DNA from: Colimorpha sp045598945
Lineage (GTDB): Bacteria > Bacteroidota > Bacteroidia > Bacteroidales > P3
Direction: 5' to 3'
Assembly: GCA_045598945.1 (NCBI GenBank)
Contig: JAZRVD010000137.1
Coordinates: forward strand, 1-64,000
DNA: 64,000 bases
This document shows positions 26,492 to 35,839 of the stretch, in pieces; within the stretch, counting starts at the first letter, position 1; each line of letters begins with the position of its first letter. Both the position numbers and the translations under genes were made by a program. The notes under the pieces were generated by a model. The model was not told the origin of the DNA. It searched no databases and saw only the letters and a list, made by a program, of their open reading frames with translations.

Positions 26492-29400
26492 TTACCCAAC
26501 ATCTTGATTTTCTGCCCACTGCTCGCATTGCTTAAGCACGATGTTCATAGCATCTTCGGCCTCTTCTGGCGGGTACTTGTACTGTTTCAGCAAACGCTTT
26601 ACCAGTCGGCGCATATTGGCACGCTCCGACTCTCTGCGGTTCCAGTCAATAGTACGATTTTTTCTTAGCATGTCGGACAAGTCTTTTGTGAGAGCAACCA
26701 ACTGCTCGTTTGAATAGAAGTCCTTTACAGCCTGCGGCCGTGTCAAGGCATCGTAAAAAGCCTTCTCTTCTTTGGAGAGTCCCAAGACATTGCCCTGCTG
26801 TTCAGCATCCATTATTTCCTGAGCCAGTTTCAGAAGCTCCTGTATAACCTCTTCGTTGGTCAGCAAGCCGTTTACATAACGGTTCAACGTCTCACTAAAT
26901 ATGTTGCTAAACAGCTCACCGGTAACAATATTTGAACGTATCATAGTACGGACACGGCCACGGAGCAAGTCTTCGAGCAATTTTGCCGCAAGATTCTTTT
27001 CCTTCATCTTCCTGACCTCTTCCATAAATTTTTCATCAAAGAGGGAGAACTCTGTCTGTTCGTTAAAGAGATTGACCACACCATCGCTGCTCACGCTTTG
27101 CTCTATCAGGGCCGCTATACGCTGGTTTATCTCTTTTTTTGTTACCTTGCCAGGGCTCTGGAGTCGGACTATCAAGATGCGTACCGCCTCCATAAAACTG
27201 ACCTCGAAACGCTCTTCTTCTACAAGCAGCGAACGGCACAACGTTACCGCCTGACGGAGCAGGGAGGCGTTCTTGACAAAGTCCTTGCAGTCGTCGGCCT
27301 TGTTTGGCGCAACCATGAAATTGACGCCGCCCTTGATCAGTTGAGCACGTTCTGCCGGCGTCCCCTGCCAGAATTTGCTATAATCATAGCCATGAAAGAG
27401 GTCTCGACAGATCTCAAGTTTCTCCTTGAACTCTGAATATGCCTTCTCCTTGATGTCGTTGTTACCATAGTTGTCGCGGTCGCGCTTTGTGTAACGTTTC
27501 ATGGCGTCCTTCAAAGCAGCCGCGATGCCCACATAATCGACAATCAAGCCGCCAGCCTTCTCTGGGAATACACGATTGACGCGCGCTATTGCCTGCATTA
27601 GATTGTGGTCTTTCATTGGTTTATAGACATACATCGTAGCCAACGACGGGACATCAAACCCCGTAAGCCACATGTCCACCACTATGGCTATCTTCATCGC
27701 GTCGTTCTCATCTTTGAACTTCTTGGCAAGCTCTTTTCTGTATGCCTTGCCGCCAACAATGTCCGCCCATTCCTCCGGGTCCTGGTTGCCGCTGGTCATA
27801 ACCACCTTTACCTTCTCGGCCCACTCCGGCCGCAGTTCGAGTATACGCTTGTATATCTTCATCGCTATTGGGCGAGAGTAAGCCACAATCATGGCTTTGC
27901 CGCAGCATATATACTGGCGGTTGTCCTCATAATGAGCTATGATGTCTTGTACAAGGTCGTTGACGGTGGCATCGTTGCCAAGAAGGGCGTCCATGTGCGA
28001 CATCTCTTTCTTGTTCTTATCAAGGTCTGTCTCCGACGCGCCTTCTTCTCTCAGCTTGTCGTACTCGGCATCAATCTGTGCAAGGACATCATCGTTGAGT
28101 TTCAACTTTATAACACGACTCTCATAATACACAGGCCGCGTTGCGCCGTCATTGACAGCCTGGGTCATATCATAGACATCAATATCGTCGCCGAAAACCT
28201 CTCTGGTGTCTCTATCCTTGTCTGATATTGGCGTACCGGTAAAACCAATATACGAGGCATGGGGCAGCGAGTTGCGTATCTTTCGTGCGGCACCGACATG
28301 CACATTGCCCTCGGTATCCACTTTCTCTTCCATGCCGTACTGTCCACGATGCGCCTCGTCGGTCATCACTATGATGTTCTGGCGGTCGGAGAGTGCGCCA
28401 TCCCAGTCGTCGAACTTCTGCATGGTGGTGAAGATGATGCCGCCCGAATGACGATTTTTCAACAATGCCTTCAGTGAGGTGTCGTCCCCCTCTGCATTGC
28501 GACTTGTGCATTGCACGGCACGCTGACGGAGGAAGTCCACCGTGCGCGAAAACTGACCATACAGCTGCTCGTCGAGGTCGTTGCGGTCGGTTATAACCAC
28601 AATAGTTGGATTTAAGGACTGCACCTTAGGATGGTGTGCCAGGAACACCATCGAGAGACTCTTGCCAGAGCCTTGCGTGTGCCAGAATACGCCAATCTTG
28701 CCATCGCCTTTCACGGCCTCCGCTGTTCTTTGTGCTGCTTTCTCCACGGCGTAGTACTGATGATAGCCAGCCAATATCTTGGCATAACTGTCTTCGCGGA
28801 CATCGAAAAGGATATAGTTTTTCAGGAGGTTGAGCAATATCTGCGGGGCGAACACCAACTTGAAAGCTACGTCGTAGTCAGCCACCTCACCAGTAGGCTG
28901 CTTCCATTCCATGTAGCGGTCTTCCTTGGCTGTTACCGTACCTATCTTGGTCAGGGCCATATCGCTCATGACGTTGAAGGCATTGTAGACGAAGAGCGAA
29001 GGTATGAACTTCTGGTAATTGCGGAGCTGCAGGTAAGCCTCGCTGGCATCCGTTTCTTCTCTCGACGGAGACTTCAGCTCAACGACTACCAAAGGCAGAC
29101 CATTGACAAACACCACAATATCGGGGCGCTTTGTGTCGAGATCTTGAACGGTGTACTGGTTTACCACGAGGAAGTCGTTGCGTTCTGGATGCTCGTAGTC
29201 TATCAGATTCACCACCCTTGTCTTCTGCTCATACTGGCGCTCCACTCGCTCGTTCCCACGACCATAGAGCGCCATCGACTCCGACACCATGCTGCGACCG
29301 TCATCGTCAGCACCTGTCGTCAGGGGCAGCTGCTGGCTGAACGTTACTTCCACGCCATACTGCATCATCTGGGTGAACTTGAAGTTGCACTCGTAGAGCG

Positions 29401-29620
29401 AAGAGCCTTCTATCTGATGCAGCTTCTTGATGGCATCGTCAATGACTGAGATAGGCAACGTGGGATTGATGCGTTGCAAAGACTCTTGCAGCACATCTTC
29501 GAGGAGCGGATTGTTGTAGTCACGCTTTATGTCAGGTCCGTATTGGTAACGGAACTGCTTACCTTCAAGGTTTTGGAACAACTCTATGAGAGCCTGTTCG
29601 TATGTGTCTTCGGTAAACAT
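26492..29620 (-). CDS. hsdR: Type I restriction enzyme, R subunit
   Basis: ATP-dependent translocase and nuclease of a type I restriction system. The 1,042-residue protein has a PD-(D/E)xK nuclease domain (Asp167 in RPDIVVF, Glu181-x-Lys183 in VVVELKSP), Walker A TQGSGKS at residues 315-321, the DEAH box VMTDEAHRGQYG near 421-424 and helicase motif VVDMWLTGFDVPSLATMYV. All key residues are present and length is normal, so it should be active. It is the last gene of the hsd operon and is separated from the preceding gene by an 80-bp gap filled with TTCTAGA-type repeats. Confidence 0.96.
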   Translation of the reverse strand: MFTEDTYEQALIELFQNLEGKQFRYQYGPDIKRDYNNPLLEDVLQESLQRINPTLPISVIDDAIKKLHQIEGSSLYECNFKFTQMMQYGVEVTFSQQLPLTTGADDDGRSMVSESMALYGRGNERVERQYEQKTRVVNLIDYEHPERNDFLVVNQYTVQDLDTKRPDIVVFVNGLPLVVVELKSPSREETDASEAYLQLRNYQKFIPSLFVYNAFNVMSDMALTKIGTVTAKEDRYMEWKQPTGEVADYDVAFKLVFAPQILLNLLKNYILFDVREDSYAKILAGYHQYYAVEKAAQRTAEAVKGDGKIGVFWHTQGSGKSLSMVFLAHHPKVQSLNPTIVVITDRNDLDEQLYGQFSRTVDFLRQRAVQCTSRNAEGDDTSLKALLKNRHSGGIIFTTMQKFDDWDGALSDRQNIIVMTDEAHRGQYGMEEKVDTEGNVHVGAARKIRNSLPHASYIGFTGTPISDKDRDTREVFGDDIDVYDMTQAVNDGATRPVYYESRVIKLKLNDDVLAQIDAEYDKLREEGASETDLDKNKKEMSHMDALLGNDATVNDLVQDIIAHYEDNRQYICCGKAMIVAYSRPIAMKIYKRILELRPEWAEKVKVVMTSGNQDPEEWADIVGGKAYRKELAKKFKDENDAMKIAIVVDMWLTGFDVPSLATMYVYKPMKDHNLMQAIARVNRVFPEKAGGLIVDYVGIAAALKDAMKRYTKRDRDNYGNNDIKEKAYSEFKEKLEICRDLFHGYDYSKFWQGTPAERAQLIKGGVNFMVAPNKADDCKDFVKNASLLRQAVTLCRSLLVEEERFEVSFMEAVRILIVRLQSPGKVTKKEINQRIAALIEQSVSSDGVVNLFNEQTEFSLFDEKFMEEVRKMKEKNLAAKLLEDLLRGRVRTMIRSNIVTGELFSNIFSETLNRYVNGLLTNEEVIQELLKLAQEIMDAEQQGNVLGLSKEEKAFYDALTRPQAVKDFYSNEQLVALTKDLSDMLRKNRTIDWNRRESERANMRRLVKRLLKQYKYPPEEAEDAMNIVLKQCEQWAENQDVG

Positions 29621-29642
29621 GGGTTTCTGTTTTTTTTATAGA

Positions 29643-29706
29643 ATTTCTAGATATTCTAGAACTTCTAGACATTCTAGGGCTTCTAGAAATCATAGGGCTT
29701 CTATAG
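29643..29706. repeat. TTCTAGA-type short tandem repeats upstream of hsdR
   Basis: About six degenerate units of roughly 8-11 bp (TTTCTAGATA, TTCTAGAACT, TCTAGACATT, CTAGGGCTTC, TAGAAATCAT, AGGGCTTCTA) fill the gap between the four-helix-bundle gene and hsdR. The TCTAGA core is palindromic, so the run can fold in either orientation. Confidence 0.7.
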
Positions 29707-30519
29707 CTTTTCCTTAAGTTTTTTTATCTCATCCTGCTGGTCGTAGTAAGCTTTGAGGGCGCGTTGCTTTAGGCTTTCGTGGGCGGCTTGCCATTTAGCG
29801 GCTTCTGATTGCCATTTCTGCGCTTCGGTCTGCCATTTAGCGGCCTCTTGCAGAGCCTCTTGCAGCTGCTGTTGCAAGACAGGCAGCTGCTGCTCGAGTT
29901 GCTTGAGGCGCTCGTCATGCTGCTGGCGATAGCCGGTACGGGCGCGATACATTCTTTCCTTTATCCCGCCTTCAGTGATAAACTCATGCTCCAGTTTCTC
30001 CAAAAAAGACATCATCATCTTGTCGGTCATGTGGCAGAGGGTGAGGCCGTAGTTGCAGAACTCCTCGTCCGTCCATTGCTGAAAGAAAGGCTCGTAGTCT
30101 GCGAGCTTGTTGTGTGTACGGCAATAGGCGAGCATGGCATCGTAGCGGGCTGTGTTACGGTCGAAATAACGCTGTGGGGCCATGTCGGTAGGATTGCCGA
30201 AGAACATCAGATTGCGTGATTTGATATAGTCTTCAAAGTCTTCGCGGAGCTCTTGCAGCGAAGAGCGCGCCACGTTGAGAAGCTTCAGTTGCATTTCTGT
30301 TGATGTAACTCCATCGGAGAGGCCTTCCACGATGTTCTGTTTGCATGAACGAGCAGCCTGTATCACCTGGTCGCGTGTGCGGTCTTTATAAAGATGTATA
30401 AAGCGGTCACAGAAAACGAATGCCAGCTGATATATCACATCCGATTTCTGGTAGAAGAACAGCTCCCGCCATTGCGTCTGTACCTTCAGCACCTTCTCTG
30501 CTTTCTTGTCATTTTCCAT
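29701..30519 (-). CDS. Four-helix-bundle protein with C-terminal coiled coil (hsd-associated)
   Basis: A 272-residue protein. The N-terminal half resembles S23-like four-helix-bundle proteins (DVIYQLAFVFCDRFIHLY, then QVIQAARSCKQNIVEGLSDG). The second half is a long coiled coil with Q/E/K/W-rich repeats (AKWQTEAQKWQSEAAKWQAA). This combination matches the four-helix-bundle suffix-domain proteins that occur within type I restriction loci. Its role is unknown; a scaffold or regulator of the Hsd complex is inference. It lies 6 bp after hsdS. Confidence 0.75.
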   Translation of the reverse strand: MENDKKAEKVLKVQTQWRELFFYQKSDVIYQLAFVFCDRFIHLYKDRTRDQVIQAARSCKQNIVEGLSDGVTSTEMQLKLLNVARSSLQELREDFEDYIKSRNLMFFGNPTDMAPQRYFDRNTARYDAMLAYCRTHNKLADYEPFFQQWTDEEFCNYGLTLCHMTDKMMMSFLEKLEHEFITEGGIKERMYRARTGYRQQHDERLKQLEQQLPVLQQQLQEALQEAAKWQTEAQKWQSEAAKWQAAHESLKQRALKAYYDQQDEIKKLKEKL

Positions 30520-30525
30520 CTTGAC

Positions 30526-31686
30526 TTATAGTTTGATTTGACCAGACATGAGTTTGGGGAGGAGGGTGTCGCGGAGGGTGGAGAGACGGAAGGATTCGTT
30601 TTGTAATTTTGTCAGTAAATCCTGATTTGGGCAGATAGATTCAACAAATGAATCAATACTTTTTTTAGGAGGAATAACAACCTGATAATCTCGTAGATCC
30701 CCAATAAATATACATTGTTGAACAGCTCCATGCCCTAAGTGGATAATCTTTCGTATTTGTGATTTGAGACAATGGAATAACCATAAACCATGCGTCTTGA
30801 TACTATCTGCTTTGAGAATAGCGACACTTCGCTGAAATTCAAAATTGTTGGATTCCTCATTCAGATAACAAAGTTCTCCCAATGTTCCGACGGAAGTTAA
30901 TAAAATATCAGATTTTGAAAGTTTAGTTCTCTTTCTAAGAATGTCAAATGTGTATTTACTTATGTGTCTTTCATTATCTGATATATTGATTACTCCACTC
31001 TTTATATTCTTTGCACTCAAGAGTAAATAGGATGAATTATTATCATTCAGTACAGTATTGTGAACACCATCAGTTATTTGTATACATAGTTCTCCCAGTG
31101 TTCCCACTCTCCACCCTTCAGGAATCATTCCGAGTTCTGACTCTACGAATTTACCATCTTTGAATGGAGCAAAGTCAATGAACCAATGCTTGAAGAGTGC
31201 CTGAGCCTGTGCCTCTAAGTTCTCACAGATACGACGATTTATGGCAATTTTGTCGTCGAGGGAGGAGAGGATGGAGGCTATGCGATTTTGAGTAGCCAAT
31301 GAAGGCAAAGTTATTGTTTGCTTTCCGATTAAGCCTACACCAATTCCTGGTTGTGCAGATTGCCCAGAGAGCCTTCCAAGCTTTAATGAGGCTAAAACAC
31401 AAGAAAGATAATATGCATTGTGCTCATCAGTTGGAACAGCAACTACTGCATGTTCTGTCATATAAGCTTTTCCAGAAAAATAACGTACATTACCACAAGA
31501 AGCACCTTGTCTTCCAATTATGGCACATTCGCCGTCAAAATTATAATTGTCGGTAAATCCTCTTAAACCGTTACCTCCATATACAGGATATTTATCTGTC
31601 TCCTTAATATGGGAGGCGTTTATGGACTTACCACTACTCAATCTTGAACAGACATCACCAATAGTATATTCTTTCCACTCGCTCAT
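30526..31686 (-). CDS. hsdS: Type I restriction enzyme, specificity subunit
   Basis: DNA-recognition subunit of 386 residues with two target-recognition domains: the first from the N-terminus (GDVCSRLSSGKSINASH) to about residue 150, the second from GWRVGTLGELCIQITDGVH to the end. The two conserved helical spacers are visible (ATQNRIASILSSLDDKIAINRR and the C-terminal STLRDTLLPKLMSGQ). Only one copy is in the window, so no gene-shuffling cassette for phase variation is evident. Its start overlaps the preceding gene by 4 bp. Confidence 0.94.
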   Translation of the reverse strand: MSEWKEYTIGDVCSRLSSGKSINASHIKETDKYPVYGGNGLRGFTDNYNFDGECAIIGRQGASCGNVRYFSGKAYMTEHAVVAVPTDEHNAYYLSCVLASLKLGRLSGQSAQPGIGVGLIGKQTITLPSLATQNRIASILSSLDDKIAINRRICENLEAQAQALFKHWFIDFAPFKDGKFVESELGMIPEGWRVGTLGELCIQITDGVHNTVLNDNNSSYLLLSAKNIKSGVINISDNERHISKYTFDILRKRTKLSKSDILLTSVGTLGELCYLNEESNNFEFQRSVAILKADSIKTHGLWLFHCLKSQIRKIIHLGHGAVQQCIFIGDLRDYQVVIPPKKSIDSFVESICPNQDLLTKLQNESFRLSTLRDTLLPKLMSGQIKL

Positions 31687-32276
31687 ACCCCCGTCTCCTT
31701 TCCATTAAGCATTTCATACTCCTGTACCCACTCGGATAGTTTCTTCTGAAGGACATCCTTTTCGGGCAGACATAGGGCGTACTGCTGAGCATAGATGTTG
31801 GCCTCCTTGTGGGCTTCAATCTCATAGAAACTGCGTGCCTGTGGGTTCACTTCACGCATTAGAATCAGATAATGACTCCACGAGAGTTTGAACTCATGAA
31901 TTTCGCAAACAGTGTTGACGATTTCCTTGTTTTCTGATTTCGTAAACAACGTTGACGGTTTCTGATAAACCGAAAAGAACTTACGGCAGTTGGTTAGAGT
32001 TTCCACAGACCATCCGTCACCATATCGCTCGGTTAGCCTTGCTGACAGCCGCTTCAATACGCCTTTGCCATACTCTGCACGAGTATTGCCTCCTTGTTCA
32101 TATTCCACTATATACTGCCCCACACCATAGTAAGTATATACCATGGCGGTATTGATGGCCTTAGCCACCTGCTTGCGACCCTCTTCGATAAGTGAAGACA
32201 CTCGTAAGAAGAGATCTTCTTCATTCAACGATACAATATTATTTTGAGTCGTCTTATTCTTCTGCTTCATACTCAC
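31683..32276 (-). CDS. DUF1016-family protein lacking its nuclease domain
   Basis: A 197-residue protein with the DUF1016 N-terminal domain (RVSSLIEEGRKQVAKAINTA, ending SWSHYLILMREVNPQARSF). After FYEIEAHK it jumps straight to EANIYAQQYALCLPEKDVL, which in full-length relatives lies behind the PDDEXK nuclease. About 150 residues, including the whole active site, are missing in frame. It may keep binding function or regulate its full-length neighbour. It overlaps both neighbours by 4 bp. Confidence 0.85.
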   Translation of the reverse strand: MSMKQKNKTTQNNIVSLNEEDLFLRVSSLIEEGRKQVAKAINTAMVYTYYGVGQYIVEYEQGGNTRAEYGKGVLKRLSARLTERYGDGWSVETLTNCRKFFSVYQKPSTLFTKSENKEIVNTVCEIHEFKLSWSHYLILMREVNPQARSFYEIEAHKEANIYAQQYALCLPEKDVLQKKLSEWVQEYEMLNGKETGV

Positions 32277-33361
32277 CCCTCCTTTTCGTTAAATCCAATC
32301 TCGGCGAGTTTCTCAGCACTTTCATTCTGTTGGAGACGGAAGATTTCCTTCTCGCGTTCTATCTCCTTGCGAAGTTCTTCCTTCGTAGGCATATAGAGCA
32401 TATATTTTGACTGGAACAGATGGTCGTTGTCGCTGAGCTCTGAGTAGCGGGCGATGTCTGCATCGGTATCAGCACAGAGTATGATGCCGAAGGTTGGATT
32501 GTGCCCCTCAGGACGATATTTCTCGTCGAACATCTTGCGATACATGTTCATCTGACCAACATCCTCAAACGAGATTTTGTCAATCTTCAAGTCGATGAGC
32601 ACAAAGCAACGAAGAATGTAGTTGTAGAACACAAGGTCTACGTAGTAGTCGTTCTTCTCCGTAGAGATGTGCATCTGACGGTCGACAAGCGCATATCCTT
32701 TCCCCATTTCCATAAGGAACTTTTCGATGTGCTTGATGATGGCGTCTTCAAGGTCTCGTTCAGAGAAGTCCCGTTTGGAACTGAGCCCAAGGAACTCTGC
32801 TACAACTGGACTTTTTATGAAATCTAACTTGTTGTCTTCCGTATTGGCAACAGCTTTGACATCAACCACTTCTGCACTCTTGTCTGCCTGATTGGCAAGC
32901 AGACGATGGTAATACTGAGTGTTTATGTTTCGTTCCAACTCGCGTGTACTCCACAGTTGTGTTGCAGCTTCATTCATATACCATAGTCGCACCTTGTCGT
33001 CAGGCACTCGCAGCAGATGTCGAAAATGAGTCCACGTAAGATTTGGTACGCGCGAGTACCAAATCTGTATGTCGCTGAAATACAGATAGAACTGGCGATA
33101 GTGACGAAGGTTTCTTTCAGAGAAACTATCGCCATATTCCTTTAGTTCTGCAGCAATATACTTCAGCAACTTCGTGCCATATTCAGCTCTTGATTCGCCT
33201 TGCTGTTCTTCCTCCACAATTCTACAGCCTACATTCCAGTAGGTAGCAATCATTGAGGCATTGACAGCAGCATACGCCTGCTGCCTTCCTTTTTCGATAA
33301 TATTGCGGATGTCGCCAACAAGAGCATTATTTTGACTCATTACGTTCTTTTCCATACTCAC
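32273..33361 (-). CDS. DUF1016 / YhcG-type PDDEXK nuclease
   Basis: A 362-residue protein with the DUF1016 N-terminal helical domain (residues 10-140) and a C-terminal restriction-like nuclease fold. The active site is Asp242 in DYYVDLVFYN, Asp257-x-Lys259 in FVLIDLKI (Asp replaces the common Glu), and Gln270 in VGQMNMY. Members are frequent in type I restriction loci and may process DNA or interact with HsdM, but the function is not established. It overlaps hsdM by 4 bp and the short paralogue by 4 bp. Confidence 0.88.
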   Translation of the reverse strand: MSMEKNVMSQNNALVGDIRNIIEKGRQQAYAAVNASMIATYWNVGCRIVEEEQQGESRAEYGTKLLKYIAAELKEYGDSFSERNLRHYRQFYLYFSDIQIWYSRVPNLTWTHFRHLLRVPDDKVRLWYMNEAATQLWSTRELERNINTQYYHRLLANQADKSAEVVDVKAVANTEDNKLDFIKSPVVAEFLGLSSKRDFSERDLEDAIIKHIEKFLMEMGKGYALVDRQMHISTEKNDYYVDLVFYNYILRCFVLIDLKIDKISFEDVGQMNMYRKMFDEKYRPEGHNPTFGIILCADTDADIARYSELSDNDHLFQSKYMLYMPTKEELRKEIEREKEIFRLQQNESAEKLAEIGFNEKEG

Positions 33362-34941
33362 CCCTCCTTCACATTAAATCCAAGACCTGCCAGCTTCTCA
33401 CGAATGCCAGCCTCCAGTCGGTGACTCTCGACAAAGAGTTCACCCAGTTCAGAGGTGAGTCGTGCCATCTTTTCCTCGAATGGCTCTGCATCCTCTTCTT
33501 CATCGGCAATACCTACATAACGACCAGGGGTGAGGATCCAATTTTGCTGCCCTATATCTTCGAGGGTAGCCACACGGCAGAAGCCTTTGACATCTTCAAG
33601 GGTGCCAGCCTCGTAAGCACGGAAGGCGGCAGCGATACGCTGCACGTCGCATTGCTCGGCAGGGAGCGCGGCCCAAGGCTTGTCTTGCTTCTTAACAGTG
33701 TCGTAGCGGACAAGGTCGTCGGAGAGCTCGCGGTGGGTGCGGTCCACCATCATGCCCATCTCGCGTGCATCGATGAATAGCACCTTGCCGGGATTCTTCT
33801 TCTTGCGGTTGAAAAACCACACGCATACAGGTATCGACACGTTGTAGAAGAGCTGGTTGGGCATGGCGACAACGCCCTCTACGAGGTCTGCCTCGATAAG
33901 ACGCCGGCGTATGTCGCCCTCGCCGCCAGAGGTGGTGGTCAACGAGCCGTTGGCAAGCACCAGCCCTATGCGCCCTGTTGGCGAGAGATGATGCACCATG
34001 TGCTGAATCCATGCGTAGTTGGCGTTGCCCTCTGGCGGCACACCATACTTCCAGCGCACATCATCGGCGAGGCGGTTTGCACCCCAATCGCTCATGTTGA
34101 ACGGCGGATTAGCCATGATGAAGTCGAACTTCTTGGTGGCATGCTTGTCGTCGCCGAACGAGTCGCCCCAGCTGTCGCCAAGGTCTGCCTCCAAGCCACG
34201 GATAGCAAGGTTCATGTGCGCCATCTTCCATGTATTGGCGTTGAACTCCTGACCGTAGATAGTTACGTTGCGGAGGTTGCCCTGATGCTGCTGAATAAAC
34301 CTGGCACTCTGCACGAACATACCGCCAGAGCCGCAGGCGGGGTCATACACGCGGCCCTCGAAAGGCTGAAGCACCTCGACGATGGTGCGCACGATACACG
34401 AAGGCGTGTAGAACTCACCCCCAGACTGTTGTGTCTCGGCGGCAAAATTCTGCAAGCAGTATTCATATACACGTCCGAAGAGGTCAATACCTTCGCCCTG
34501 TGCGTGCATATCCATGTTATCAAAGATTTCAACCACTTCACCCAAACGAATCTTGTCAATCTCAGGGCGAGAGTAGTTGTTTGGCATAACCTTCTTCAAT
34601 CGAGGATTCTCTTTGCCAATCTCTTCGAGAGCATGGTCGATGACCTGACCAATCTGAGGGTCATGTGCCTTGCTTGCTATATTCTGCCAACGTGCATCCT
34701 GAGGCACCCAGAACACATGTTCTGCTATATATTCGTCGCGGTCTTCCTCGAAGCCATCGCCTTCGGCGACAAGTTCGTTATATCGTTTCTCGAAACAATC
34801 GCTGATATATTTGAGAAATACAAGGCCAAGCACCACATTCTGATATTCCGAGGCGGTGAGATTGCCACGGAGCTTGTTTGCACTGTCCCATATACGGTCT
34901 TCGATAGACTTTTCTTTTACAACTTTTGTTTTCTTTGTCAT
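33358..34941 (-). CDS. hsdM: Type I restriction enzyme, methyltransferase subunit
   Basis: Adenine-N6 DNA methyltransferase of 527 residues. The N-terminal HsdM domain begins IEDRIWDSANKLRGNLTASEY; the catalytic domain has GEFYTP (175-180), SAM-binding DPACGSGGMF (200-209) and NPPF (278-281). All motifs are intact. It is the first gene of the hsd operon. Its last 15 codons and stop region (LGFNVKEG, GGAGGGGTGAGTATG) closely resemble the end of the following DUF1016 gene, a sign that the insert arrived by recombination or duplication. No clear promoter was seen in the 103-bp gap upstream. Confidence 0.96.
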   Translation of the reverse strand: MTKKTKVVKEKSIEDRIWDSANKLRGNLTASEYQNVVLGLVFLKYISDCFEKRYNELVAEGDGFEEDRDEYIAEHVFWVPQDARWQNIASKAHDPQIGQVIDHALEEIGKENPRLKKVMPNNYSRPEIDKIRLGEVVEIFDNMDMHAQGEGIDLFGRVYEYCLQNFAAETQQSGGEFYTPSCIVRTIVEVLQPFEGRVYDPACGSGGMFVQSARFIQQHQGNLRNVTIYGQEFNANTWKMAHMNLAIRGLEADLGDSWGDSFGDDKHATKKFDFIMANPPFNMSDWGANRLADDVRWKYGVPPEGNANYAWIQHMVHHLSPTGRIGLVLANGSLTTTSGGEGDIRRRLIEADLVEGVVAMPNQLFYNVSIPVCVWFFNRKKKNPGKVLFIDAREMGMMVDRTHRELSDDLVRYDTVKKQDKPWAALPAEQCDVQRIAAAFRAYEAGTLEDVKGFCRVATLEDIGQQNWILTPGRYVGIADEEEDAEPFEEKMARLTSELGELFVESHRLEAGIREKLAGLGFNVKEG

Positions 34942-35044
34942 AAATTTATCCTCCTAAAGGTGATACCTTAGGCTTTATTTTATTTTTTACAGTAATAATA
35001 TTTATTGGTGAGCTATTAGCCAGCGTATCGAAGGTTGTAGACCT

Positions 35045-35341
35045 TTACATATACTGCGCTATGAGGCTCTTGAGCTCTTCGAGAGGTCTGGCGCCGCTAT
35101 CACGCCAGAGGAGCTCGCCATTTTGGAAAAGCATCAAGGTGGGGACGGACTGCACGCCGTACTGCATTGTTAGCGCCTCGTTCTTGTCGATGTCTATCTT
35201 GATGATTCTGACGCTATCGCCAAGGTCAGCCTTGAGCTGCTCCAACACGGGGTGCATCATCTTGCAAGGTCCGCACCATGTGGCGAAGAAATCTACGAGT
35301 GTCAGTGTGTCGCCATTGACTATTTCACTAAAGTTTTCCAT
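35045..35341 (-). CDS. trxA: Thioredoxin
   Basis: A 98-residue cytoplasmic disulfide reductase with the active site FFATWCGPCKMM and the conserved cis-Pro segment QSVPTLMLF. The ATG at 35341 (MENFSEIVNGDTL) is preferred to one 18 codons upstream because a TATCTTTGT box lies at 35365-35373. It is flanked by the remnant repeat that bounds the AT-rich island. Confidence 0.95.
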   Translation of the reverse strand: MENFSEIVNGDTLTLVDFFATWCGPCKMMHPVLEQLKADLGDSVRIIKIDIDKNEALTMQYGVQSVPTLMLFQNGELLWRDSGARPLEELKSLIAQYM

Positions 35342-35364
35342 AATGCTATGTTTTTTTTGATAAT

Positions 35365-35373
35365 ACAAAGATA
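35365..35373 (-). promoter_or_regulatory. -7 box of thioredoxin
   Basis: The minus strand reads TATCTTTGT, one base off the TAnnTTTGC consensus, 23 bp before the start. Confidence 0.5.
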
Positions 35374-35395
35374 CAACTTTATTTTGATACCGCAA

Positions 35396-35452
35396 GCAAC
35401 ACCCATCATCTCAACTCACCTTTTGGTAAGCCGTGCTTACCATCTTCTCGGT
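35396..35452 (-). repeat. 57-bp direct repeat, left copy (detached ClpX tail)
   Basis: On the minus strand this encodes TEKMVSTAYQKVS and a stop, the last codons of a ClpX-like protein with nothing upstream. It matches 39012-39068, the true end of the ClpX-like gene, with about six differences. Such a displaced gene end is what site-specific integration at a gene's 3' end leaves behind. Confidence 0.8.
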
Positions 35453-35839
35453 GAACAATCCTGTAACATCACACATTCAACATCATTACCTACACAACCT
35501 TCATACACAAAGCATCAGCAATTTACCAGACCATTTTTCATCCTTAAATTAAAGCAAGCACCATTTATGCAATGACATCAAATCAATATCCGTTAGAATT
35601 TTCCACACATAAATGTCAAAAGAATTAATAAATTTATGTTCAACTATTTTTAACTATTCTTCCCATCATTATTATTTTTTGTGTTTTGCAGAACACACTG
35701 TCTCCGACTACTCTAACTAATAAAATCGCCCGTTTATACATACTGTTTTCCATTCTCGACATAAAGAAAACTTCATTTCACCTCCATCCTTGACATATTA
35801 AAATCAGTCTATTTTTTTACATATTTACAGAATTTTTTT

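Noticed and set aside
30526..31686. Invertible hsdS cassette for phase variation
   Set aside because: Only one hsdS is present, and the similar GTLGELC stretches are too short to act as recombination sites.
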